This document shows positions 1 through 7,265 of a stretch of DNA of 41,480 nt, in pieces; the stretch's first letter is position 1, and each line of letters starts with the position of its first letter. The position numbers and the translations under genes were made by a program. Where the stretch lies: positions 1 through 41,480 of the IMG/VR virus record IMGVR_UViG_3300025645_000022. One strand, written 5' to 3'. The stretch comes from a virus. The notes below the pieces were generated by a model. The model was not told the origin of the DNA, made no database searches, and saw nothing but the letters and a program-made list of their open reading frames with translations.

Positions 1-2
1 CT

Positions 3-746
3 ATTTTTACCGATATCACCACAGAGCAAGCGCTTCAACAAATAGAAGCCGACTCTAAAAAGTATAATTCAGATATTGTCGCCGATATGCATAACGATGA
101 TGATCGCCGCATCATTAAAAAAGAAGCCTCTGAAATTGCTGATATGCGAAAAGCAGTTGAACGAGCAAGGATTGATAAAAAGAAGGTTTACGGCAAACAG
201 GTTGATAATGAAGCGGCGATCATTGACGGGCGATTAGCTAAGGCTAACGAGCCATTTGATGTATTGATTGGCAATTACAACGCAGAACGCAAGTTGATAC
301 TTGACCGCGAAAACGCCAGAAAGAAAGCAATCGAAGATCAAGCCGCTATCGATTCAGATTATGAAATAGCTGAGTTGTTAATGGCTAAGTATTTTGATGA
401 TAAAGCCAAAGCTGAGCAGCAACGCATTGCATACGAAGAAACACTAAAACGCCAAGCGGCAGAAGATGCCGAGAAAACCGCAAAGCTTAAAGAAGCTCAG
501 GCTCTAATAAAGGCGGAAGCAGATAAAAAGGCAGCAGTTCAGGCTGAAATCGATCGCCAGCAGAAAGTTATCGATGACGACTTAGCAGAAAAAGCTAGAT
601 TAGCAGCTAACCAGGAACACGTCTCAGCAGTTCATCGAAACATGAAAGCGGTTTATATCGCTGCTGGTTTCCCTGATGAATTAGCGGAGGTAGCTGTAAA
701 GCTGCTAGTAAAGAACAAAGTCCCTAACACAACATTCAACTACTAA
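3..746 (+). CDS. Coiled-coil protein of the recombination operon (5' part lies across the join)
   Basis: Open from base 3 with no start inside the first 86 bases. The true start is ATG 41341, because bases 1-127 repeat 41354-41480; the joined gene encodes 252 aa. The protein is almost wholly charged and helical: Lys/Glu/Ala-rich coiled coil from about residue 40 to 210, then a short globular C-terminus. It sits between SSB and RdgC in a recombination operon, like the DUF1351-type coil proteins found beside phage ssDNA-annealing genes. A role with the ERF/SSB machinery is inferred from position; no catalytic motif is visible. The 87-746 ATG start would drop the conserved N-terminus and has no good ribosome site. 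Confidence 0.8.
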   Translation: MFTDITTEQALQQIEADSKKYNSDIVADMHNDDDRRIIKKEASEIADMRKAVERARIDKKKVYGKQVDNEAAIIDGRLAKANEPFDVLIGNYNAERKLILDRENARKKAIEDQAAIDSDYEIAELLMAKYFDDKAKAEQQRIAYEETLKRQAAEDAEKTAKLKEAQALIKAEADKKAAVQAEIDRQQKVIDDDLAEKARLAANQEHVSAVHRNMKAVYIAAGFPDELAEVAVKLLVKNKVPNTTFNY

Positions 747-754
747 TTAACATT

Positions 755-769
755 GCGGTGTAATACCGC
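755..769 (+). other. Intergenic hairpin before rdgC
   Basis: GCGGT (755-759) and ACCGC (765-769) pair around a 5-nt loop in the gap between the coiled-coil gene and rdgC. There is no T tract, so it is not a terminator. It may be a processing or mRNA-stability element just before the rdgC ribosome site (AAAGGAAA). Confidence 0.4.
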
Positions 770-783
770 CAAAGGAAATCAAA

Positions 784-1692
784 ATGATTAAGAATATTAT
801 CGCGTACACATTCAATAAGCCGTTCAGCACTTCACAAGCTGATTTAGAATTAGCGCTTAGTGACTTAGAGTTTTCACCATGCGGAAGCCAAGATATTAGC
901 AAGTTTGGATTTACTAGCGCACTAGGCAATAAAGGCGGATCGCTGGTTCATGAGTATAACGGTCGCCTTATGGTGTGCGCTACCAAGGAAAGTAAGATAT
1001 TACCAAGCCAGGTTATTAAGTCTGCACTTGATGGAGTAGTAAGTGGTATTGAATTGGCTGAATGTCGCAAGCTTCCGAAAAAGGAAAAAGATTCACTCAA
1101 GGACGAAATCATAACAACGCTACTACCTCGCGCATTCACTAAGCAGTCACAGACACGCGCCTTAATCTTGCCTGAGCTTAATATGGTATTGGTTGATAGC
1201 TCTAGTGCATCTAAAGCCGAAGAGTTGTTATCGTTGCTTAGAAAGGCTTTAGGATCATTGCCTATCGCATGCTTAGAGTTTAATAATCCAGTTTCAGAAG
1301 TATTAACAAAGTGGGTTAGCGCATCAGAAGCCGGTAATTGCTTTGAAATGCTTAATGAGGCTGAGTTGGTCGGAAATGATAAAGACGTTGCAAGGTTCAA
1401 GAATCAGGACCTTACCGAACAAGAGGTAATCGACCACGTATTGCAAGGTAAAGTAGTTTATAAGCTAGCGTTAAAGTTCGCTGACTCAATTGAATTTGTT
1501 ATGCAGTCCGATAACTCAATTAAGCGGATTAAGTTCAGTGAAGAATTTATGTCGGTTAATGATGAAATCGGAAACGATGACGAACTAGCTAGGCTTGATG
1601 CTGACTTTATACTGGTTACCAATTGGGTTGTTGAGCTAATGAGAGCGCTATCTAACTCATTCCGTGGCGTAGTAGAAAACCAATCAATCTAA
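784..1692 (+). CDS. rdgC: RdgC-like recombination-associated protein
   Basis: 302 aa, essentially the length of E. coli RdgC (303 aa), with the family's organisation: N-terminal 'KNIIAYTF' strand, 'LVHEYNGRLMV' and 'ESKILPSQVIK' blocks, and the conserved 'LARLDADFILVTNWVVELM' close to the C-terminus. RdgC is a ring-shaped DNA-binding protein that limits RecA loading and strand exchange. In a phage beside ERF and SSB it probably steers recombination away from host RecA or protects replicating DNA ends (inference). AAAGGAAATCAAA precedes the ATG as ribosome site. Identity is secure; the phage-specific role is not. Confidence 0.93.
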   Translation: MIKNIIAYTFNKPFSTSQADLELALSDLEFSPCGSQDISKFGFTSALGNKGGSLVHEYNGRLMVCATKESKILPSQVIKSALDGVVSGIELAECRKLPKKEKDSLKDEIITTLLPRAFTKQSQTRALILPELNMVLVDSSSASKAEELLSLLRKALGSLPIACLEFNNPVSEVLTKWVSASEAGNCFEMLNEAELVGNDKDVARFKNQDLTEQEVIDHVLQGKVVYKLALKFADSIEFVMQSDNSIKRIKFSEEFMSVNDEIGNDDELARLDADFILVTNWVVELMRALSNSFRGVVENQSI

Positions 1693-1704
1693 ATTATCAA
1701 TAAA

Positions 1705-1740
1705 CAGCAATATATTTATTGCACAATATTTATATTGCTG
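1705..1740 (+). promoter_or_regulatory. 10-bp inverted repeat overlapping promoter P1 (candidate operator)
   Basis: CAGCAATATA (1705-1714) and TATATTGCTG (1731-1740) are perfect inverted copies 16 bp apart. They flank the -35 box; the right arm fills most of the -35/-10 spacer. A repressor bound here would block the promoter. It could alternatively act as an RNA hairpin after rdgC. Confidence 0.5.
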
Positions 1741-1746
1741 TATTAT
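1719..1746 (+). promoter_or_regulatory. Promoter P1 (TTGCAC-16-TATTAT)
   Basis: -35 TTGCAC 1719-1724, 16-bp spacer, -10 TATTAT 1741-1746, followed by the leader 'ACATTAACAAAAAGGACGGC' directly before ATG 1773. The same promoter and leader recur at 7209-7236 and, on the other strand, at 21061-21033, which raises confidence that it is functional. Confidence 0.65.
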
Positions 1747-1772
1747 GAAGTGACATTAACAAAAAGGACGGC

Positions 1773-2006
1773 ATGAAAACAACAATCGACGCCGTTAATC
1801 ACTTCGTAAAATGGCCTACTGCAGCACACAATCACAACTGGATAGTATTTAGGCAAGTTGGTGATTTCGGTCATTGGTCATGGTGGGGTGATGACGAACT
1901 AAACGAAACCTGGCAGCGCGTATGCACTCGTGAACAATTTGAACAGTGCGTAGCATATAAACAACGCAAGCCTTATGAATTTAATGAACATGTAAGTGGA
2001 GAATAA
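1773..2006 (+). CDS. Small Trp-rich hypothetical protein
   Basis: 77 aa, not recognised. Rich in Trp, His and aromatics in the middle (residues 12-45, including 'WSWWGDDELNETWQRV'), acidic overall, no membrane segment. First gene after promoter P1, with AAGGACGGC upstream of the ATG. Its C-terminus 'NEHVSGE' resembles a 'DAHVSGE' stretch in the next protein, so the two may share a short module. Function unknown; likely accessory. Confidence 0.7.
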   Translation: MKTTIDAVNHFVKWPTAAHNHNWIVFRQVGDFGHWSWWGDDELNETWQRVCTREQFEQCVAYKQRKPYEFNEHVSGE

Positions 2007-2007
2007 A

Positions 2008-2604
2008 ATGACAACAGTTAAAGAGTTTAAAGACCTTGGCGTAGAGATGCATTGCAGCGATAAAGTTCAGTGGAGGCATGGTAATCAGGTTGGTGTAATA
2101 TCATTCGCATGGCGACCACTTAACACGCTGCCAGATAATCCAAAGTTTAAGTATGAGGTAAATACTACTCCGCACCAATGGCGGCCACTACTAGACCAAT
2201 CAAAGCAATCTGCATACGATGTTGATGCACATGTAAGCGGTGAGCGTATTGGTGTTATGAGTAACGGAGATGAAGTTGAATTAGTTGCAGCTAACGACGA
2301 TAAACCAGTATTCACACAAGCAATGGCTGATATTGAATATGAGCTAAGCTTGCATAAGGCTAACTCTGAGTTACTAGCATCGTTGACTGATTTCATGGTT
2401 AAGAATGGCATTGGTAAAATTGGCGAAAGTTGTATTGATGTTGCAATTCGAGAACTATCAGAAAAGCATAACATCGACACCAGAACACCAAAGCAAAAGG
2501 CAGTTGATGCGGCATTAGAAGCTATTGGAATAAAGAGTGTTGAAGGTGGTAACGCAAGGCGGTGGCTTGATATGCTTTATGATGCTGGCAAACTTAAGTG
2601 CTAG
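2008..2604 (+). CDS. Hypothetical phage protein
   Basis: 198 aa from ATG 2008, which has GGAG 7 nt upstream; a GTG at 1996 would overlap the previous gene without a ribosome site. The N-terminal half is Trp-containing and may be a small beta domain; 'DAHVSGERIG' lies in the middle. The C-terminal 35 residues ('TPKQKAVDAALE...ARRWLDMLYDAGKLK') form a helical tail of a type that recurs in unrelated small phage early proteins. No enzyme motif. Function unknown. Confidence 0.75.
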   Translation: MTTVKEFKDLGVEMHCSDKVQWRHGNQVGVISFAWRPLNTLPDNPKFKYEVNTTPHQWRPLLDQSKQSAYDVDAHVSGERIGVMSNGDEVELVAANDDKPVFTQAMADIEYELSLHKANSELLASLTDFMVKNGIGKIGESCIDVAIRELSEKHNIDTRTPKQKAVDAALEAIGIKSVEGGNARRWLDMLYDAGKLKC

Positions 2605-2654
2605 ACCTGCCACCATCTCACTGCGAAATTAAACAATCCGCAGCAGTTGAGATA

Positions 2655-2807
2655 ATGACAGCGGTTAACATCGCTGATTTGAGTAAAATCAAGTCGGCGA
2701 ATACAGATAAGAAAATACTTAGACTAGCGCTATCAAATTACGTTAATGAGCAATTGAGCGTTAGTGAGTTTTCAATAATGATTTACAGGAGTTGTGAAGA
2801 TGAGTGA
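2655..2807 (+). CDS. Small hypothetical protein
   Basis: 50 aa from ATG 2655; the frame is open further upstream to a GTG at 2598 that overlaps the previous gene by 7 bases, so the start is uncertain. Predicted mostly helical, no motif recognised. The stop overlaps the next start, consistent with translational coupling within the accessory run after P1. Confidence 0.5.
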   Translation: MTAVNIADLSKIKSANTDKKILRLALSNYVNEQLSVSEFSIMIYRSCEDE

Positions 2808-3123
2808 TATTAAGATGAGTGATGCGTTTTCGGGTGAGCTAAAGTTGAGAACAATAGATTCTGATGATTTTAGTGACGCGTCGTGCAACGAATCATTCTT
2901 TGTTATTGAAGATGATAGCTATTGGTGTTGTAGTAGTGAAAACCATATTAACCACGCTATTCACGCAATAAACTCACACGACAAACTAACAGAGCAAAAC
3001 AAGATGATGCGAGAGGCTTTGGTTAAAGTTGTTTCTGCTGATTCATTTCATTACCAAGATGATGCTGAGTTTGCAGAAGCTATCAATCACGCCAAAGATA
3101 TTTTGGAGCAAACAAAATGCTAA
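2800..3123 (+). CDS. Hypothetical protein with Ea22-like C-terminal helix
   Basis: 107 aa from ATG 2800, chosen because AGGAG lies 8 nt upstream (2787-2791). The N-terminal half is acidic with a 'YWCCSSENHINHAIHAINSHD' stretch. The C-terminal half ('LTEQNKMMREALVKV...AINHAKDILEQ') is a helical segment like the tails of lambda Ea22-type and other variable early proteins. Overlaps the previous gene by 8 nt and the next by 7. Function unknown. Confidence 0.7.
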   Translation: MSDIKMSDAFSGELKLRTIDSDDFSDASCNESFFVIEDDSYWCCSSENHINHAIHAINSHDKLTEQNKMMREALVKVVSADSFHYQDDAEFAEAINHAKDILEQTKC

Positions 3124-3254
3124 CTAAATCAAGATGCAGCAGTAAAACTGGCTGGTGGCTTAATATCGATGGCAGACCAATGGCTAAGTTTGTGCGCGAA
3201 AGTGATATTGACTACATAATTGAATTACAAGATAAGGCGAATAAAAATGGATGA
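3117..3254 (+). CDS. Very small basic protein
   Basis: 45 aa, ATG 3117 overlapping the upstream stop (ATGCTAA), ending 8 nt inside the next gene. N-terminus 'MLTKSRCSSKTGWW' is basic; the rest is a short helix. GGAGC lies upstream at 3105. Tight packing on both sides is the main support. No homologue recognised. Confidence 0.55.
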   Translation: MLTKSRCSSKTGWWLNIDGRPMAKFVRESDIDYIIELQDKANKNG

Positions 3255-3672
3255 ATTAAAACGCGCAGTAGATTGGCATAAGCAAGCAGTACCAATCCCG
3301 ACTGATAAAAACAAGTGTATTGCTTTGGGTGTTCACTTTGAAGAAATATCAGAAATGTTTGAGGCGTTAGGACTTCCGCAGCATGAAAGGCAGATGCACT
3401 TATTGGCTAATGCCTTTAAGTCGTGTGATGTGGTGGCTATGGAGGTATCACTAAGCGCGAATAAGATTAAGCTGCTAGATGCGATACTAGACCAAAACGT
3501 TACATTATGCGGCATATCAAACGCATTCGGATTTAGTCATATTGATGGATTAGCTGAAGTTAACGATTCAAACTACAGTAAGTTTGAAGATAATAAGCCG
3601 GTATTTAATAATCAAGGCAAGATAAGCAAAGGTAAACACTACAAACCGCCACAGTTAGATAAGTTTATTTAA
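3247..3672 (+). CDS. MazG/HisE-like nucleoside triphosphate pyrophosphohydrolase
   Basis: 141 aa. An all-alpha NTP-PPase pattern: 'HFEEISEMFEALG' supplies the metal-binding E32, E33 and E36, and a second helix 'LLDAILDQNVTLCG' supplies D78 and D82 (ExxE...DxxD). The C-terminal 'LAEVNDSNYSKFEDNKPVFNNQGKISKGKHYKPP' is the typical closing segment of phage phosphoribosyl-ATP pyrophosphohydrolase-like proteins. The family hydrolyses (d)NTPs to NMP plus pyrophosphate; here it probably adjusts nucleotide pools or removes alarmone/modified nucleotides (inference). Start ATG 3247 overlaps the upstream gene. Confidence 0.82.
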   Translation: MDELKRAVDWHKQAVPIPTDKNKCIALGVHFEEISEMFEALGLPQHERQMHLLANAFKSCDVVAMEVSLSANKIKLLDAILDQNVTLCGISNAFGFSHIDGLAEVNDSNYSKFEDNKPVFNNQGKISKGKHYKPPQLDKFI

Positions 3673-3681
3673 GGGGGATTT

Positions 3682-3801
3682 ATGCAAAGGCAGTGGCGAG
3701 AAATAGGTGAGACTGACTGGCTAGATTGCGATGAGGATTGGTTTGAGCATTGCAGGTTAAGTCCTGAGCATGACACAAGAACGATTCCAGCTAATAAGTA
3801 A
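3682..3801 (+). CDS. Very small acidic protein, last of the rightward early run
   Basis: 39 aa beginning MQRQWREIGETDWLD. Strong ribosome site AAGGGGG 7 nt before ATG 3682, 9 bases after the MazG-like gene, and a terminator directly after its stop. Acidic and Trp-rich, no known family. The ribosome site and position between gene and terminator make it likely real. Confidence 0.6.
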   Translation: MQRQWREIGETDWLDCDEDWFEHCRLSPEHDTRTIPANK

Positions 3802-3805
3802 CAAC

Positions 3806-3832
3806 AAAGCCTCTTAATTGAGGCTTTTGTCT
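3806..3832 (+). terminator. Terminator closing the recombination/accessory operon
   Basis: 8-bp stem AAAGCCTC (3806-3813) / GAGGCTTT (3820-3827), 6-nt loop TTAATT, then TTTGTCTTT. The -35 of the late promoter starts inside its T tract. Confidence 0.8.
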
Positions 3833-3855
3833 TTATGTCACTTCACTGATACAAT
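3827..3855 (+). promoter_or_regulatory. Late promoter before terminase (TTGTCT-17-TACAAT)
   Basis: -35 TTGTCT 3827-3832, 17-bp spacer, -10 TACAAT 3850-3855, directly after the early terminator and before terS. The predicted transcript would start around 3862 and carry the hairpin at 3865-3879 almost at its 5' end. Confidence 0.55.
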
Positions 3856-3864
3856 TAACCAAAG

Positions 3865-3879
3865 CCGCACGGGGTGCGG
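3865..3879 (+). other. 5'-leader hairpin upstream of terS
   Basis: Perfect 6-bp stem CCGCAC / GTGCGG with a GGG loop. It would lie within a few bases of the predicted late mRNA 5' end, where such stems protect against 5'-dependent decay. A DNA-packaging (cos/pac) role is the alternative, since packaging sites often lie next to terS. Confidence 0.45.
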
Positions 3880-3901
3880 TGATAAACGTCGGAGGCGTGC
3901 T

Positions 3902-4381
3902 TTGGCAAAACTAACAGACAAGCAAGATGCGTTTTGTCGAGAATACATTGTTGATTTAAACGCTACACAAGCAGCCATTAGGGCTGGATATAGTGAAAAG
4001 ACTGCTACAAAAATAGCAAGCGAAAACTTGACGAAACCAGATATTCAGGCAGTTATCAGTCAATTAGTTGACGCTAGGAATAAAAGAGTTGATATAAACG
4101 CTGATTGGGTGCTGATAAGTGCTAAGCGTGTATTCGATAGATGCATGCAAGATGAAGCTGTAACAGATAGGAATGGCGATCCTGTTATGTGCAAAACAGA
4201 AGCCGGTGATTTAGCTGCTGCATATCAATTTAATGCTAATGGAGCTAACAAGGCTTTAGAGACAATTGGTAAACATGTTCGCATTAATGCATTCGGCACA
4301 TTGCCAGATATTGAAAAGCCATCGGATAGAAAATCATTCAACGTTGTATTAAGGGTTGAAGATGCATCTAGTCCTGAATAA
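3902..4381 (+). CDS. terS: Terminase small subunit
   Basis: 159 aa from TTG 3902, selected because GGAGG lies 6 nt upstream (3891-3895); no in-frame ATG gives the conserved N-terminus. 'LTDKQDAFCREYIVDLNATQAAIRAGYSEKTA' is the Terminase_2 signature helix-turn-helix that recognises the packaging site. The C-terminal tail is less conserved and likely contacts the large subunit. Overlaps terL by 20 nt. Confidence 0.92.
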   Translation: MAKLTDKQDAFCREYIVDLNATQAAIRAGYSEKTATKIASENLTKPDIQAVISQLVDARNKRVDINADWVLISAKRVFDRCMQDEAVTDRNGDPVMCKTEAGDLAAAYQFNANGANKALETIGKHVRINAFGTLPDIEKPSDRKSFNVVLRVEDASSPE

Positions 4382-5648
4382 GCCTCAAGGCAGATTCTTA
4401 TCAGCTAATAGAAAGTTCAATGCATTCGTTGGCGGGTATCGCTCAGGTAAAACATTCGTTGGATGCGTTAGGTTGTGGATGCTTGCAGCTCAGTATCCAA
4501 GTATCAAGCTAGGATACTTTGCCCCTACCTATCCAATGATTCAGGATATTTTCTATTCAACGATAACCGAAGTCGGTGAGATGCTAAGCCTTGAATGGGG
4601 CGTATCGTTAACAGTAGATATCAACGTAAGCCGTAAAGAGGTAAGACTGTTTGTTGATGGTGTAGAGTATTCAATGGTTAAGTGTCGAGCTATGGAGCAT
4701 GCTCACAGGATTGTAGGTTTTGACATTAGTCATGCTCAGATAGATGAAATCGACACAATGAAACGTGATAAGGCAGATGCAGCATGGAAGAAAATCATTG
4801 CTCGCATGTCATCAAAGCGACCTGATTACCCGGTTAACACGGTAGACTTTACGACAACGCCAGAAGGGTTTAACTTCGTACATGATTTGTTTGTCGTTCA
4901 GGCTCAAGACAATCCAGCATTAGCGCGTCACTACTCATTAACGCAAGCAAGTACGCGGGAGAACGCAAAGAATTTACCAGATGACTACATTCAGTCATTA
5001 TATGACACATACCCTAGCCAGCTTGTAGATGCTTATGTTGACGGTGAATTTGTCAACCTTACAAGCGGTACCGTTTACCACAATTACAACCGTGAGCGAT
5101 GCAGAAGCCGCGAGACAATCATTGATGGAGAGCCGTTACTGATAGGTCAGGATTTTAACGTTGGCAAAATGGCATCAACTGTTTATGTGAAGCGTTCAAA
5201 TGGTTGGCATGCGGTGGCTGAGTTGTGCGACCTATTCGACACGCCTGATGTGATTCGAGTCATTGAAGATAGATGGAAAAACCAAGGCCACAGGATAATA
5301 ATGTATCCAGATGCAAGTGGTAAGAACCGCAAATCAAACAACGCCAGCACATCAGATATCGCGCTAATGGAGCAAGCAGGCTTTGACGTTAGGGTTAACG
5401 CAAGCAATCCAGCAGTTAAGGACCGTGTTTTATCAATGAATAAAGCGCTAGAATGCGGTAAGATTTGGATCAATGACTCAGCATGCCCTAACACAGCAAG
5501 AGGTTTAGAGCAGCAGGCTTATGATAAGAATGGTGAGCCAGATAAAAGCGGCGGTACTGACCATCAGAATGACGCAACAACTTACCCAGTCGTTTATGAG
5601 ATGCCAGTAATTAAACCAATCGCACATATTAACGTTAAAATGTGGTAA
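4362..5648 (+). CDS. terL: Terminase large subunit (packaging ATPase/nuclease)
   Basis: 428 aa. ATPase domain: Walker A GGYRSGKT (24-31) and Walker B 'AQIDEID' with D128/E129. RNase H-like nuclease domain: acidic residues D264 ('IGQDFN'), D317 ('YPDASG') and D404 ('DHQNDA'). It docks on the portal to translocate DNA into the prohead and cuts the concatemer. ATG 4362 has AAGGG 7 nt upstream. All catalytic positions are present. Whether it cuts at cos or by headful cannot be told from the sequence alone. Confidence 0.95.
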   Translation: MHLVLNKPQGRFLSANRKFNAFVGGYRSGKTFVGCVRLWMLAAQYPSIKLGYFAPTYPMIQDIFYSTITEVGEMLSLEWGVSLTVDINVSRKEVRLFVDGVEYSMVKCRAMEHAHRIVGFDISHAQIDEIDTMKRDKADAAWKKIIARMSSKRPDYPVNTVDFTTTPEGFNFVHDLFVVQAQDNPALARHYSLTQASTRENAKNLPDDYIQSLYDTYPSQLVDAYVDGEFVNLTSGTVYHNYNRERCRSRETIIDGEPLLIGQDFNVGKMASTVYVKRSNGWHAVAELCDLFDTPDVIRVIEDRWKNQGHRIIMYPDASGKNRKSNNASTSDIALMEQAGFDVRVNASNPAVKDRVLSMNKALECGKIWINDSACPNTARGLEQQAYDKNGEPDKSGGTDHQNDATTYPVVYEMPVIKPIAHINVKMW

Positions 5649-5667
5649 CACTAACAGGACAAATTAA

Positions 5668-7137
5668 ATGACAACAAGTAACTTAGGTGTAAGAACTCCA
5701 CACCGTGATTATGCGCGAATGGCTCCGAAGTGGAAGAAGATCCGCGATGTACTTTCAGCAGAGGTAAAAAAGTATCTTCGTGATGTTGGATCGAGCGAGT
5801 CAGACGCAAAATATGCAGCAAAACGACAACTTGACTATCAAGATGGTGCGGTATTCTACAATTTCGTTGACCGTACATTAAAAGGTATGGTCGGGGCTGT
5901 AGATAGAAAGCCTCCAGAAATATTTCTAGATCCAAAACTTGAGTATTTAGTTAAGAATACCAATGGTGCTGGTATTGGGTTAATTCAGCAAAGTAAAGAC
6001 GCACTTAAAGAGGTCGATTCACTTGGTCGAGCTGGATTGTTGACTGACTCACCAGAAACCGCAGCAGCTAATCGCGCTCAGCAGAATGCAGGACTATTAA
6101 ATCCACGAATCCTACTCTATACAGCAGAGAATATTATTAACCATCGTAAGACTCGCATAGGCAGTACTGAGGTGCTAACTCAAGTTGTATTGCGTGAATC
6201 ATACGAATACCAGAACGCGCTGAATGAGTTCGAATATCTTGTTGGTGAACAGTATCGAGTATTGGAAATCGTTGACGGTAAATATCAGCAGCGATTATTT
6301 AAGTTTGACGATAGCAGTTCTCAGGTTGGTGAAACTGAATTTATTAAGCCTGAGATTGGCGGTAAGTCGATCGGCTATATTCCGTTTTCGTTCATTGGTG
6401 CAGACAATAACGATGACTCAATTGATGAGCCACCATTATTCACGCTAACCGAGATCAACTTAGGACACTTCCGCAACAGTGCCGATGTAGAAGAAAGCGC
6501 GTTTATTTGCTCACAGCCTACGCTGATGTTGTATCCTGGCGAAAACATGAATAGCAACCAGTTTTCCGAAGCTAACAAAGACGGCATTCGATTGGGTTCG
6601 CGCAAAGGTCATAACCTAGGTGCTGGTGGCGGGTCTGAATTATTGCAGGCATCACCTAGTAATCTGTCTAAAGAATTAATGGCAATGAAAGAGGATCAAG
6701 CTGTTAAGGCTGGCGCTCAAATGTTAATGCCATCGGTACAAATGACAGCAGAAGCTGCGCGACTACAAAGAGGCGCAGACACCTCGATAATGGCTACGAT
6801 TGCGATTAACGTATCGATGGCGTATAAGCAGAATATTATCTGGTGTGGTGAGATGTTAGGCATTAAAGCTGAAAATACTGTATTCGAGTTGAATATGGAA
6901 TTCTTCATGGCTCAGATGACAGCGCAAGACCGCACAGCGTGGATGGTAGATATCAATGCTGGATTGCTACCTGCTCGCTCATACTACGCAGCACTGAGGG
7001 CGGCAGGCGTGACCAATTGGACTGATGAACAAATTGAGACTGAGATAATCAAGCAGCCACCAGCACCTGCGCCTAAACTTGACGCAACGGTAACGGGTGA
7101 GATACCGGATGCGCCAGTGGATAATCCAGATGCATAA
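5668..7137 (+). CDS. Portal protein (DUF4055 type)
   Basis: 489 aa. N-terminal half has the DUF4055 portal pattern: 'AAKRQLDYQDGAVFYNFVDRTLKGMVGAVDRKPPEI' followed by 'GIGLIQQSKDALKEVDSLGRAGLLTDSP'. The dodecameric portal forms the DNA channel at the capsid vertex, binding terminase and then the connector. C-terminal 30 residues are Pro/Ala/Asp-rich and probably flexible. Ribosome site AGGACA. Follows terL directly and ends at a terminator. Confidence 0.9.
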   Translation: MTTSNLGVRTPHRDYARMAPKWKKIRDVLSAEVKKYLRDVGSSESDAKYAAKRQLDYQDGAVFYNFVDRTLKGMVGAVDRKPPEIFLDPKLEYLVKNTNGAGIGLIQQSKDALKEVDSLGRAGLLTDSPETAAANRAQQNAGLLNPRILLYTAENIINHRKTRIGSTEVLTQVVLRESYEYQNALNEFEYLVGEQYRVLEIVDGKYQQRLFKFDDSSSQVGETEFIKPEIGGKSIGYIPFSFIGADNNDDSIDEPPLFTLTEINLGHFRNSADVEESAFICSQPTLMLYPGENMNSNQFSEANKDGIRLGSRKGHNLGAGGGSELLQASPSNLSKELMAMKEDQAVKAGAQMLMPSVQMTAEAARLQRGADTSIMATIAINVSMAYKQNIIWCGEMLGIKAENTVFELNMEFFMAQMTAQDRTAWMVDINAGLLPARSYYAALRAAGVTNWTDEQIETEIIKQPPAPAPKLDATVTGEIPDAPVDNPDA

Positions 7138-7165
7138 AGGCGAATTTACCGGACCATAACTTAAA

Positions 7166-7190
7166 GCCCTCCATGTGAGGGTTTTTTATT
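7166..7190 (+). terminator. Terminator after the portal gene
   Basis: CCCTC (7167-7171) / GAGGG (7177-7181), 5-nt loop, then six T. It separates the terminase/portal unit from the accessory cassette, which has its own promoter. Confidence 0.8.
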
Positions 7191-7208
7191 GCCTACTGTA
7201 AATAAATA

Positions 7209-7236
7209 TTGCACAAACTTAATATTGTGTTATTGT
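7209..7236 (+). promoter_or_regulatory. Promoter P2 of the late accessory cassette (TTGCAC-16-TATTGT)
   Basis: -35 TTGCAC 7209-7214, 16-bp spacer, -10 TATTGT 7231-7236, followed by 'AACATTAATAAATAGGACGG' before ATG 7266. Promoter and leader closely match P1 at 1719-1746. Confidence 0.6.
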
Positions 7237-7265
7237 TGGTTAACATTAATAAATAGGACGGACAG

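Noticed and set aside
948-1400. 150-aa minus-strand ORF opposite rdgC
   Set aside because: Lies wholly within a clear rdgC gene, has no ribosome site, and reads as the shadow of the coding frame.
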